From: Bacillota bacterium
GTDB lineage: Bacteria; Bacillota_I; Bacilli_A; RF39; UBA660
NCBI GenBank assembly: GCA_003149915.1
Contig: QAMK01000003.1
Coordinates: forward strand, 1-47,810
Direction: 5' to 3'
DNA: 47,810 nt
The position numbers and the translations under genes are program-made. This document shows, one piece after another, positions 25,496 through 35,300 of the stretch. The notes under the pieces were generated by a model, which saw only the letters and a list, made by a program, of their open reading frames with translations, searched no databases and was not told the origin of the DNA. Within the stretch, counting starts at the first letter, position 1, and every line of letters starts with the position of its first letter.

Positions 25496-27109
25496 CTAAT
25501 TTTTAATATCTTTTTTCTGGTAAAAAATAATCGTAGCAATAAATACCAAAACAGCACAAACAAGAGATACGACAAGACCATAAGAGCCCATAGGAACACC
25601 TGTCCTAGCAACCGAATACATGTAAAATGAACTTTTAAAATACGTAAATGCATATTCAATATAAGAAAACGGTAAAAATGCAACCGCACTAATATCGACA
25701 CTCCACATCAAATTAATTAGAATCCAAATAATAGAAAAGAAAATGGTTCCAACTGTCATTAAAACGGATGTAACTGCAGTAGTTGGAATAAATGCCGAAC
25801 ACAAAACCAAAACTGCTACGTAGAAAAGCAATGGTAAAGAGCAAATGAGCATCGATCCAAAATACCAAAGCAAATAAGGAACAGACATCGTATTACCAAA
25901 TAAAATGATAACCCTAGAACCAAATAAATCAGCAAATCCATATTGAGAACCTACTAAAAAGAAGAAAATAACAGATGCAATAATCCATAACACATATAGA
26001 TTCATAATTACATAAATCAATTTAGCAGTAATAACTTCGAAACGAGTCGCTTTTCTCGTATAAAGCAATTTGACAGTTCCCATTTTATGTTCGTTAGAAA
26101 TGGTTCCCGCATAGCAAATTGTTAGTAAAATAATGACTGCAAAAGCTAAGTATAATCCGTAATCCATATAGGTTTGAGAAGTTGGTTCAACATAGTCGTA
26201 ACTCTCACTTGCCTCTACAATTCCATGTGGGACATTATGTTCAATAGCATACTCTACAATTTGTTTATCTTGGTCAATTTTCTCATTTTGAATTTCGTAA
26301 TACCGTGCTACTTGATCATAAGTTTCTAACCAAAAATACTGATACGGATCGGCATCCATAAACTCTTCTAACGTTGGAACAACAAGTTCTTTTTCCTGTG
26401 CTTCTAACTCATAATAAAAGCATTGATTTTGAATTCGCACATCATCTTCATCTACAATTTTATTGTCGATAATGTATTGATAACAACGATTTAGATATCC
26501 ATTAGAATCAGGATTGATGTATTGCCAATATTCTGCGACGTGATAATATTCACCAGTTGTAATTACTTGCTCTAAAATACTGCAAATAGTCTGTTCACGA
26601 ACTAACTCTTGATTCAAATCTTCTAATGTATACGAACTATACTTAATAATACTATCGTAACTATTCGAACGGTTAAATTCCGGATCGTCATCCAAAATCA
26701 ATTGAGTCGCATAGTCAGTACCATAATGTTCAATCAAGGATTCTAGTACCAACTGATTCGAATAAGAACGAAGAAACAAAGTCAAATAGTACTCAATAAA
26801 GTCAATCGGATTATCTAATGCATCCTCATAATAGGGAACCATGTAGGTATAAACATCTTCTGATAACTGATGATAGAACGTAGGCTCTGCTGCATTATCT
26901 GCAATCGCATTATCCCGTTCCTGAATAATATAATCGACGTTTTCTTGATAAAACTCCCTCGGTGTTTCATGATAACGATAATAAATGTTAGAAACAAAAG
27001 ATAAAAAAATCCAACTAACTAGAAACAAAATAACTCCACAAAGGGCAATCTTAACGAGTGAAAAGTCTTTTACAAATTCACATCGAATTAACTGTAGTAT
27101 TCTTTTCAT
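25496..27109 (-). CDS. ABC-2 type permease with large extracytoplasmic insert (paralogue A)
   Basis: The 537-residue protein repeats the design of its downstream neighbour: N-terminal membrane segment (about 20-43), an acidic, Tyr-rich extracytoplasmic region of about 270 residues, then TSQTYMDYGLYLAFAVIILL, SNEHKMGTVKLLYTRKATRF and four to five further membrane segments. Conservation with the neighbour is strongest in the second half, while the outside regions differ more, as expected for a duplicated pair that has specialised. It starts ten bases after the ATPase gene and ends eight bases before the second permease, so the three are one operon. Confidence 0.85.
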   Translation of the reverse strand: MKRILQLIRCEFVKDFSLVKIALCGVILFLVSWIFLSFVSNIYYRYHETPREFYQENVDYIIQERDNAIADNAAEPTFYHQLSEDVYTYMVPYYEDALDNPIDFIEYYLTLFLRSYSNQLVLESLIEHYGTDYATQLILDDDPEFNRSNSYDSIIKYSSYTLEDLNQELVREQTICSILEQVITTGEYYHVAEYWQYINPDSNGYLNRCYQYIIDNKIVDEDDVRIQNQCFYYELEAQEKELVVPTLEEFMDADPYQYFWLETYDQVARYYEIQNEKIDQDKQIVEYAIEHNVPHGIVEASESYDYVEPTSQTYMDYGLYLAFAVIILLTICYAGTISNEHKMGTVKLLYTRKATRFEVITAKLIYVIMNLYVLWIIASVIFFFLVGSQYGFADLFGSRVIILFGNTMSVPYLLWYFGSMLICSLPLLFYVAVLVLCSAFIPTTAVTSVLMTVGTIFFSIIWILINLMWSVDISAVAFLPFSYIEYAFTYFKSSFYMYSVARTGVPMGSYGLVVSLVCAVLVFIATIIFYQKKDIKN

Positions 27110-27118
27110 GTTATCCCC

Positions 27119-27838
27119 CTATCTTATGTCTTTGGAAGCCTTGCTTAAATACTCTTCTTCCAAACTAATATTTTTTGCACGAATTTCATCCATAGTGAAA
27201 GAATCGACAATCTTACCTTGATCAATCATAATAATTCGATCACACATTTGCCCAATCTCTGCCAAAATATGACTAGAAATTAATACCGTCATTTTATCTT
27301 TCTTACTAAGATCTCTAACAATTTGACGAAGTTCCATAATTCCCTGAGGGTCCAATCCATTAATCGGTTCATCTAAAATTAACAGCTTGGGATGATTTAA
27401 AAGTGCAGAAGCTAATCCCAAACGTTGTTTCATACCAAGAGAATAGGTTTTTACTTTATCATCAATTCTACTTTCCATACGGACCAAATGAACAACCGAA
27501 TCAATATCGGTATTTTTAGGCAAGTCATTCATTAAAGCACAAATTTTCAAATTTTTACGACCTGAAACATTTTGATACATATCTGGATTTTCCACAATAC
27601 ACCCAACTTTAGACAAAGCATCACGATGCTGTTTATAAACATCAAAACCACAAATTTTTACATCGCCTTCATCGATATTATAAAGACCTAGAATGGATTT
27701 AATAAAAGTAGATTTCCCTGCTCCATTTGGACCGACTAATCCAACTACTTCTCCCGCTTCTAAAGTTACACTAACCTGATCTAAAATGACTCTTTTACCA
27801 AACTTTTTTGTTAAGTTCTTAACTTCTAATACGCTCAT
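27119..27838 (-). CDS. ABC exporter ATP-binding protein
   Basis: The ATPase (239 residues from ATG 27838) has Walker A GPNGAGKST, signature YSLGMKQRLGLASALLNHP, Walker B LLILDEPINGLDP and VLISSHILAEIGQMCDRIIM. The short Q-loop to signature spacing and the GLDP D-loop place it in the ABC-2/DRA-like group that powers drug, bacteriocin or polysaccharide export. An ATG two codons earlier (27844) is only one base from GAGGAG; the second ATG has the proper seven-base spacing, so I prefer it. No confident promoter was found in the 170 bases upstream. Confidence 0.92.
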   Translation of the reverse strand: MSVLEVKNLTKKFGKRVILDQVSVTLEAGEVVGLVGPNGAGKSTFIKSILGLYNIDEGDVKICGFDVYKQHRDALSKVGCIVENPDMYQNVSGRKNLKICALMNDLPKNTDIDSVVHLVRMESRIDDKVKTYSLGMKQRLGLASALLNHPKLLILDEPINGLDPQGIMELRQIVRDLSKKDKMTVLISSHILAEIGQMCDRIIMIDQGKIVDSFTMDEIRAKNISLEEEYLSKASKDIR

Positions 27839-27983
27839 AATCATTCTCCTCTAGTATCTATATTTATAGTACCACAAAAAATCCAAAAAACATATAAAGC
27901 AATCCAAAATCGTTTATAAATAGTAAAATTATATTTTGAAATCAGAATAATCATAAAAAGGTGCATAATTAATTAAAAAGCAC

Positions 27984-28010
27984 AAAAAAATTAAGCCTAG
28001 TAGCTTAATT
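27984..28010 (-). terminator. Intrinsic terminator of the four-gene ABC system
   Basis: AATTAAGC (28010-28003) pairs with GCTTAATT (27996-27989) around a 6-base loop and runs into seven T residues; the TAA stop of the ATPase gene overlaps the stem. Confidence 0.85.
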
Positions 28011-28647
28011 ACTTTTTCATTTTTGTAACCATACCAGCATCAAATTCATAGACCTCATCTGCTAAGATGGCAATATCTTCTTTAATATGAGAGGCAATAA
28101 TAATTAGTTTCCCCTTTTTTTTCAACTTCAATAGTAACGTTCTAATTTGCTCAGCAGTTTCATTTTCTACACCATTAAACGGTTCATCTAAAACAATAAT
28201 CTCTGGATCTTCCATAATCGCTTGAGCAATTCCTAATTTCTGCTTCGTTCCTAATGAATACTTATGATACTTCTTATTTCTGTCTTCATTTAAATGAACC
28301 TCATCTAAAACCTTGTTAATATCAGAGTCATTAATTTTCTTCTGAATCGAAGCTAATAACTTTAAGTTTTCAAAGCCAGTTAAATCAGCAATAAAATTTG
28401 GCTTTTCAATTAACGCACCCATAGATGGAGGAAACTTTCCATCTTGATTATAATTTTTCCCATCCAACAAAATTTCTCCCGTAGTAGGAGTATAAAATCC
28501 ACAAATCATTTTTAACATAACACTCTTACCAGAACCATTTCGTCCTATAAATCCATAAATATGTCCCTCTGTTAAAGTAAGCGAACATTTTTTTATCACT
28601 TCTTGATGATCAAATACTTTTGTAACATTTTTAATTTCAATTTTCAT
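28009..28647 (-). CDS. ABC ATP-binding protein of a multi-permease exporter
   Basis: The 212-residue ATPase has Walker A GRNGSGKSVMLKMICG, a Q-loop region with PPSMGALIEKPNFIADLTG, signature YSLGTKQKLGIAQAIM, Walker B IIVLDEPFNGVE and the histidine in IIIASHIKEDIAILADEVYE. It is shorter than usual (about 230-300) and lacks an extended C-terminus, as in bacteriocin/lantibiotic self-protection ATPases. AGGAGG precedes the ATG inside the end of the upstream permease gene. It is the last gene of a four-gene unit whose other three members are membrane proteins. Confidence 0.92.
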   Translation of the reverse strand: MKIEIKNVTKVFDHQEVIKKCSLTLTEGHIYGFIGRNGSGKSVMLKMICGFYTPTTGEILLDGKNYNQDGKFPPSMGALIEKPNFIADLTGFENLKLLASIQKKINDSDINKVLDEVHLNEDRNKKYHKYSLGTKQKLGIAQAIMEDPEIIVLDEPFNGVENETAEQIRTLLLKLKKKGKLIIIASHIKEDIAILADEVYEFDAGMVTKMKK

Positions 28648-28659
28648 AAATCTAACCTC

Positions 28660-29337
28660 CTAATAAATTCTCTCAAAAATTTTCTTACTAATGATTTTTA
28701 AAATCAAAAATATCAATACGACAATAAAGAAAATAGAAACTACCCAATAACGCTCAAAAATCAAAATACTTTTTGAAAAAAAGAAAAAAGTAATTAAAAT
28801 CGATAAAATAGAAAGCCATCTCACTTTACTAAAAGAAGAAAGAATAGCAACAAATAAAATAAGAAATTGTAATAAAACGGTATATAATGTATCCGTTATA
28901 AATAATTGCAATAATTCTAAAACTGAAAAAGTTATTGGACCTTTCAATATCAAGAAAGTGAGTACAACCAATAGATATTGAAACAATTTTAAAAAAAACA
29001 TAACTGCTATAAATAAGAATGTCTTGCGCATATACCATTTCGATAAAGACATACGCATAAAAATATTATCTAATTGATATAGTATATCTTTTAAATAAAG
29101 ATCAATTACTAGAAAAAGCGCAAAGAAGACAAAATACAAATAAGAGATAATTTCCATTGGACTATACTGATTTGTAATGATGTTAAGTCCCAGAACAGAA
29201 ATAAATGAGTCGACAAATCCCGCACTCGAAAAAGAAATTAAAAAAGTACTGAGAATTGGTAAAAGAAAAAAAATCAATAGATATAAATAACGTTTTCTTA
29301 ATAAATAATAAATATCGGATAACCACAAATACATCAT
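28660..29337 (-). CDS. Six-helix membrane protein of the four-gene ABC system
   Basis: The 225-residue protein is almost entirely membrane: segments at about 17-38, 62-82, 103-125, 140-165, 170-188 and 195-220. Short charged turns such as LSKWYMRKTFLF (residues about 98-109) occupy the position of the cytoplasmic coupling loop in ABC-2 permeases. No named family is recognised; its place between two permeases and the ATPase makes a third ABC-2-like subunit likely. It starts at ATG overlapping the upstream stop (ATGA). Confidence 0.78.
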   Translation of the reverse strand: MMYLWLSDIYYLLRKRYLYLLIFFLLPILSTFLISFSSAGFVDSFISVLGLNIITNQYSPMEIISYLYFVFFALFLVIDLYLKDILYQLDNIFMRMSLSKWYMRKTFLFIAVMFFLKLFQYLLVVLTFLILKGPITFSVLELLQLFITDTLYTVLLQFLILFVAILSSFSKVRWLSILSILITFFFFSKSILIFERYWVVSIFFIVVLIFLILKIISKKIFERIY

Positions 29338-30065
29338 ACAATATCAAATCCTTTATTTTTTCTAGAGTAAAAATATAATAGAAACAAAGCCATAATTAAT
29401 ACGATAATGAAACTAATCGATAAAATGAGTTGGATAGAAAAACTAGGAAATTGCGCATATGCATCCAATAAACTTCCCGGAAAAAACAAATACTGATATG
29501 GTACTAATAGATAAGAATAGCCTAAAATGGCAACTAAAAATACGCAAGAAAACACATAGGATAATTTCACTTTACTTATCAAATATAAATATGACAAAAT
29601 AATGCACGTTAAAATCCAAATCATAAAATAGCGAAAGAAGAAAAAGAAAAAATATCCTAAGTCAATCTCGCCATTAAAGGAAATTCCTGGTCCTAAAAAG
29701 TTATAAGCAGTTAAAAACATTAATAAAAATAATAACAATAAATATAAATTAGATAATATACTTAAACGAATAGAAGAATTAATATAATTTGCTTTTGAAC
29801 CTAATCGATAAATATAATTATGCAAATCCCTATTAACAATTGTAAGTGTCATATAAGTATTATAAAAAAACAGAGCAAAAAACAAAATTTGAAAAATAGG
29901 GAAAGAAAATGATAACAAAAATGCCGAGAAAACATTTTGGGTATTTGTCACTAAAATAGCTCCACCATAAACAGAAATACAGATAGCAAACAAAAAGCAA
30001 AGCTTAAAGTTATCTTTTGATATAATATATTGAAACATTTCCTTATTTTTCCACTTTTGTTTCAT
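29334..30065 (-). CDS. Six-helix membrane protein of the four-gene ABC system
   Basis: The 243-residue protein has about six membrane segments (near 22-42, 52-72, 100-122, 138-162, 168-188 and 208-232) with LFFALFFYNTYMTLTIVNRD followed by the short turn LHNYIYRLGSKANYINSSIR, in the position of an ABC-2 coupling helix. The sequence is not closely like the other two permeases of the unit. The start lies 23 bases inside the end of the 314-residue permease gene and has only a weak GAAG upstream, so translation is probably coupled. Confidence 0.78.
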   Translation of the reverse strand: MKQKWKNKEMFQYIISKDNFKLCFLFAICISVYGGAILVTNTQNVFSAFLLSFSFPIFQILFFALFFYNTYMTLTIVNRDLHNYIYRLGSKANYINSSIRLSILSNLYLLLLFLLMFLTAYNFLGPGISFNGEIDLGYFFFFFFRYFMIWILTCIILSYLYLISKVKLSYVFSCVFLVAILGYSYLLVPYQYLFFPGSLLDAYAQFPSFSIQLILSISFIIVLIMALFLLYFYSRKNKGFDIV

Positions 30066-30987
30066 AATCTAAAATCAACTTCTCTTTCTTCGAATATACT
30101 TTTTTGATAATCAATGTACTAATTAATGAAATAATAAATGAAATAATCATAACTCCAATCAATATTGGAAGAGTTTCATAATAACCATCACAATAAGATA
30201 TAAAATTAAAATATGGGGCTAACTTTGTTAAACCAAATGGAATACTCAATCCAAAAGCAAATAATAAATACATAACTAAAGCAAACAGAATAGCTGTAAT
30301 AAACGTTTGAATAATGGCAACAAACATATTTTTGTTACGTCTAACAAAAAACAGAGCAATATTGGCATAGAAATAATTAACGCAAAAAATAACAAACAAG
30401 AATCCAACAGCATATAACAATGTATGATTATAAAGAAAATTATAATAAGTTTCGCTAAAAAATTCATGAAATTGCATACCAAAATTAAAATCGGTATAGA
30501 TAAGTGCTATTAAAAAAATAATAATCCATGAAATAAAAGGAATCAACGCGGCTTTAAAAGCGATTGTTTGATAACGGCGAACATATTTCTTATAATTCAT
30601 ACGCATCAACATATTTTTAAACATTCCCGACGAATACTCTTTGTGAATAGTAACAATTACAAGAATTGCTACTAAAAGAGGAAATAAAAGTGGCAAAGAA
30701 AATAGAAATTCGAATCGCAAAAGAGAGACAACATAACGAACATCGAAAGATTCATAAATTTCAGTTGGATCATTTGTAGTTAAATATTCTTCCAATTTCT
30801 CAGGTGTATCGTATCGTTCACAAAGAAAATAATCCAAATCTTTACCTTCATAGCAATTTTCTTTAATTAAATTATAAGTCCTAACATATCCAAAGTACTC
30901 TTGATGAAAATTCTTAAACGCTACAAATATAATCAATAACATCAATACAAAAGCGATAATAAAATATTTATTTTTCTTAAAATACAT
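30043..30987 (-). CDS. ABC-2 type permease, first gene of the four-gene ABC system
   Basis: The 314-residue protein has an N-terminal membrane segment (about 8-26), an outside region of some 60 residues containing ENCYEGKDLDYFLCERYD with two cysteines that could pair, and five further membrane segments. The stretch IHKEYSSGMFKNMLMRMNYK (residues about 114-133) is the typical ABC-2 cytoplasmic motif. GGGAG precedes the ATG and a promoter with an extended -10 lies about 100 bases upstream, giving a leader of roughly 95 bases. Substrate unknown; peptide export or immunity is the most likely class. Confidence 0.85.
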   Translation of the reverse strand: MYFKKNKYFIIAFVLMLLIIFVAFKNFHQEYFGYVRTYNLIKENCYEGKDLDYFLCERYDTPEKLEEYLTTNDPTEIYESFDVRYVVSLLRFEFLFSLPLLFPLLVAILVIVTIHKEYSSGMFKNMLMRMNYKKYVRRYQTIAFKAALIPFISWIIIFLIALIYTDFNFGMQFHEFFSETYYNFLYNHTLLYAVGFLFVIFCVNYFYANIALFFVRRNKNMFVAIIQTFITAILFALVMYLLFAFGLSIPFGLTKLAPYFNFISYCDGYYETLPILIGVMIISFIISLISTLIIKKVYSKKEKLILDYETKVEK

Positions 30988-31089
30988 TACATCAACACTC
31001 CCAACCTACACACAAAATAAAGATAAAAACAGAACTGCTGCATAATGTATTAGCTATAATCATTACCTAAGTTTTATCTATTCACCACC

Positions 31090-31117
31090 ATTATATCATA
31101 CCAATCAAAAAAGACAA
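31090..31117 (-). promoter_or_regulatory. Promoter of the four-gene ABC system, overlapping the pgi terminator
   Basis: The extended -10 TGaTATAAT (31098-31090) is 16 bases from TTGTCT (31117-31112), which is part of the 3' arm of the pgi terminator. The spacer contains the terminator T-tract. Confidence 0.7.
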
Positions 31118-31133
31118 CATTAATTTGTTGTCT
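31107..31133 (-). terminator. Intrinsic terminator of pgi
   Basis: AGACAAC (31133-31127) pairs with GTTGTCT (31118-31112) around an 8-base loop that contains the TAA stop codon, followed by six T residues. The same stem sequence is used after the rRNA operon at 47381-47410. Confidence 0.8.
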
Positions 31134-32319
31134 CTTTTAAGTTCTTACGAACTTCATTTTTATAAGCTTCTACACCCGGTTGATCAAATGGATTGACACC
31201 GAATAAATAACCAGAAAAAGCGGCACTAAGCATAAAGAAGTAAATCGCTTCCCCAATTGTATACTCGTCTAAACGGTCCAAAGTTATCATAAGAGTTGGT
31301 GTATGTACTTGATGTGCTTTGGCAACACTGTCGACCGTAATATTATTCACTTCGTGCATATCCCTACCTGCAACCAGCAACTCCGTTCCCTCTTCTACTT
31401 TCAAAACCGTTTCAAATAAAAGCGGTGTCCCTTCTTGAATGAATTGTCCTAAAGAATGCAAATCGCGAGTATAAATGGTGGAAGTTGGAAAAATACCACG
31501 ATTAGATTTTCCTTCCGTTTCTCCAAATAACTGCTTTAACCATTCTAAGAAATAATTCATTTTTGGTTCATAACTGACGAAGTTTTCGACATAGCGATGA
31601 TGATTAAACAAACAGATTCGATTTACCGCATACAAGTATGCTTGATCGATGTAGCGAATTGCACTTTTGGCTCCTCGCAATAACTCTCGAATATCGATGA
31701 TCGTTGCTAAAGGAAGTAAGCCAACTGGCGATAAAACACTGTATCTTCCACCAATATTGTCAGGAACAACGAAAGAAGTATAACCCTTTTGATTGACTTC
31801 TTCACGAAGTGTTCCTTTTTCTTTATCAGTTGTGACGATTACTCTTTTTTTGAGTTCGTCTTCTGAATACTTTTGATGCATAACTTCCATCACTTTTTCA
31901 TAAGCAAGCGATGGCTCCATCGTCGTTCCAGATTTTGATATGACGTTTACTGTAACACGTTTATCAGAAATGTATGCTAGTAAGTCGTTCAAATAATCAG
32001 AAGATAAATTCCAGCCGGCATAAATCACTTCAAAATGAGAGTCGTTATAGTAACGTCTGAACATTTGATCCAAAGCATATGCACCCATGAAAGAGCCACC
32101 AATTCCGATTACCAATAATAGATCAGAATTAGTTCGAATGTAGTTTCCTGTTTCTACTAATTGATTTAACAAAGATGGATCCAAGTCTGGATTAAGCCAT
32201 CCAGTCATGGAATCCTGATATAGTTTGTTCTTTGTCTTTTCTTGATTCCCCAAAAACGCCTGAATTTCATCTTCCCGAATATACGAATTCGTATATGTCG
32301 CAAAATCAAATTTTAACAT
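31120..32319 (-). CDS. pgi: Glucose-6-phosphate isomerase
   Basis: Pgi interconverts glucose 6-phosphate and fructose 6-phosphate in glycolysis. The 399-residue protein shows LLVIGIGGSFMGAYALDQMF, the phosphosugar-binding VISKSGTTMEPSLAYE, the signature DNIGGRYSVLSPVGLLPLA, and near the C-terminus the lysine block FDQPGVEAYK. It is shorter than Bacillus Pgi (about 450) but keeps these elements. A GTG two codons upstream is possible, but AAAGGA is placed properly for the ATG at 32319. It starts two bases after the stop of the glucan synthase gene, so the two are co-transcribed. Confidence 0.96.
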   Translation of the reverse strand: MLKFDFATYTNSYIREDEIQAFLGNQEKTKNKLYQDSMTGWLNPDLDPSLLNQLVETGNYIRTNSDLLLVIGIGGSFMGAYALDQMFRRYYNDSHFEVIYAGWNLSSDYLNDLLAYISDKRVTVNVISKSGTTMEPSLAYEKVMEVMHQKYSEDELKKRVIVTTDKEKGTLREEVNQKGYTSFVVPDNIGGRYSVLSPVGLLPLATIIDIRELLRGAKSAIRYIDQAYLYAVNRICLFNHHRYVENFVSYEPKMNYFLEWLKQLFGETEGKSNRGIFPTSTIYTRDLHSLGQFIQEGTPLLFETVLKVEEGTELLVAGRDMHEVNNITVDSVAKAHQVHTPTLMITLDRLDEYTIGEAIYFFMLSAAFSGYLFGVNPFDQPGVEAYKNEVRKNLKETTN

Positions 32320-32321
32320 AA

Positions 32322-35300
32322 TCACGCATCCTTTGTTTGAATTTCTATCTCATGAGTTTTCTTATCGTTTGTTAATTTAAATTCCATCTTTGTATTCTTC
32401 TTACCGTCAATGGTAACTTTGTTCTCTTTACCCAGTTTAACGATAATCTGATATGTCGTATCCAAATATCGATATTGAATTTTATACTCTTTCCAACCAG
32501 CTGGTACATGTGGAGCAATGCGAACGATATCTCCTTCTTTATAGAATCCTAAAATATCGCGCATACCAACTTTATAGAACCATCCAGCAGAACCAGTATA
32601 CCACGTCCAACCACCTCGTCCAGGATATCTAGGACTAGAATAAATATCGGCAGCAATCACATATGGTTCTACTTTGTAACGGTAAACCGCTTCGTTAGTA
32701 GCAGTCTTGTTAACCGGATTAATCATATGGAAGTATTCGTATGCTTCATCGTATTTATGAGCTTTAATCAAAGCCATTAAATACCAAGCAACAGAATGAG
32801 TATATTGGCCACCGTTCTCACGTAACCCTTCTGGATAACTCATAATGTAACCAGGATTGTTTACTGATTTAGAGAATGCTGGAGTTAATAACTTAACCAA
32901 ACCATTTTCCTTATCGACTAATAAATCATGAACAGAATTTAATGCCTGTGTTTCACGTTCTTTTGGAGCAACACCGCTCAATACAGCAAAACTTTGGCTA
33001 ATTAAGTCGATTTTACATTCCGTATTTTCATGGCTACCTAACTTCGCACCATTATCGAAGTATGCACGTAAGTAATACGTTCCATCCCAAGCATGTTCGT
33101 TTAAAGACTTGGCCATTTGATTCATTGCATCTTGATAAGGTTTCACGTTATATTTTGGATTAATCTTCTGCATAAGAGGAATATACCGAGATAGAATATC
33201 GCAGAAGAATAAACCTAACCAGACACTTTCACCTTTTCCTTTAACTCCGACGCGATTCATACCATCGTTCCAGTCTCCGCCACCCATCAAAGGTAGACCG
33301 TGAACTCCTAAACTGTTCATCGTTAAATGAAGAGATAGTTCCATGTGTTCTAATAAAGAAACTTTTTCTTTGCTGTAACCGAACGTAATTCCTTTTTCGT
33401 GTTCGCCTGGTTTCAATTCTTCTCCAGTTGCAAACGGAACTTTTTCTTTCAAAATGTCGTAATCTTCTGTAACCGTCAAATATTCGATTGTCGCATAGAC
33501 AAGCCATAGATAATCATCTTTATATAAACTGCGAAGTCCAAAATGATTACTTTCGTGCCACCAATGTAGAACATCTCCTTGTTCAAATTGATGCGCAGCA
33601 TTCGTTAAAATCTGACGACGAGTAAGTTCTGGTAAAGCATAGACGATATTCATAGCATCTTGCAATTGATCACGATAACCAAAGGCACCACTTACTTGAT
33701 AGAATCCTGCTCTAGCAAGCAATCTAGAAGAAATTGTCTGATATAAGTACCAACCATTTAACATGAAATCTGTACTCTTATCCGGTGTTTTAACTTGTAA
33801 TACAGAAAGACGATCTTTCCATAAATCTTTAACTGCCTTCAACTCGTTTCTAGCAGCTGTCAAATTGTTATATTTGTGAATTAATTTTAAATTCTCAGCA
33901 TCGCTCTTTGCACATCCCAGAGTAAAGACGACAGTCTTATCTTCCTGTGCATCTAATTCTACTGAAACATCGATTTGTTTTAGTAAAACCTTATTATCGA
34001 CGGCATGAATAATCGGTAAAGAAGAAGACATAAATACAGAAACATTACTGTAATTAATGCTGTAAACATTCCTCATCTTCATGTAGTTATCAGCACCCAT
34101 AAATTCTGTTAAAATATGGCGACTTGTTTTTTCTTCAAAATTACCGAACGTTGGATTTAACCAGAAACTGACACGCAATTTCTGTTTCTTTTTATCTTTA
34201 TTGGTCATCTTGAATAAGAAGAACTTAACATTATCTTCTGTTGCCACAAACTCGGTTAACTCTTGTTTTAATTTACTTGTTTCACTTTCTAAAACACTGT
34301 ATCCAAAGCCATGACGACAGACCGTCGGATCGAAGATTTCGCCATTGACTTTAATGCCTTCACTCTTATCGTTCGTTACCATATCGTTTGTCCAACTCGT
34401 AATCTTGAATTCACCACTGTTATATGCAAACGTATAACCACAACCATTGTTCGTAATAATGGTTCCCATCGTGCTATTCGCAATGACGTTAGACCAAGGA
34501 GTCGGAGTGTTTCGATTATAAATCACATACTCGTTACCATTTCTCGTAAATCCACCGAAGTCAGTTTTATAATCCAATGAATAATCGTCCGTAGAAACTG
34601 GTAAATTGTGTTGCAATAACACACCGGAATAATGACTGATTTTATTCTCTTTTTGAAGTTCATCCATCTTTTCTTTCAAAGACTTATGATCATCTAAGAT
34701 GAAACGCAATCTCGGTACAACATTCAGTACACTGCGATCTTCTTTTGTAATATCTTCGTTATTGATAACTGTAATTGTTCCTGGCGTATGATAGAAATTG
34801 TTGACTGTATACATCCGATATTTTTCTTCATCGATGGCCTTTTGAATTAATTTGGCATATTGGGAATTTTCACTGTTGATGATGATAATATCAACGAAAA
34901 TAGAATTGTTCTTGTAATATTCGAAACATTTCAAAATATCCATAACGAAACTGATATCTCCAATATCGTTAATTTCTACTAAGATAATTGGATAATCTCC
35001 AGATACACCGAACTTCCATAAACCATTTTGAGCCAGTGCATTTTTCTTTAAGAACTCTTTTCTCTCTTCGTTAACAGCAATCTTAGTCGTTTGATATAAG
35101 TAGTTCAACATGATGTTATAAACACGCATCTCACTACCTGTAAGGTTCATCGTTTTCGTATTGACGATGTTCATTAAATTAGCAACTTCGAATGCCTTCT
35201 TAACAGATAAGTTATCATCATAGGAATGAACAATATCCATAATCTGCTCTTTACTACGACCGAATCCATTAATCAAACAAACAGTAGTAGAATCATTCGG

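Noticed and set aside
25492..25701. 69-codon minus-strand frame overlapping the end of the ABC-2 permease A
   Set aside because: It is in another frame of a conserved permease and looks hydrophobic only because the region encodes membrane helices.
27961..27983. GTGC...GCAC inverted repeat next to the ABC terminator
   Set aside because: The stem is only four pairs around an A/T-rich loop; it may be random.
30990..31060. 23-codon leader frame as a bacteriocin precursor
   Set aside because: The ATG lies directly on its only AGGT, the peptide lacks a recognisable leader/double-glycine site, and no modification enzyme is nearby.
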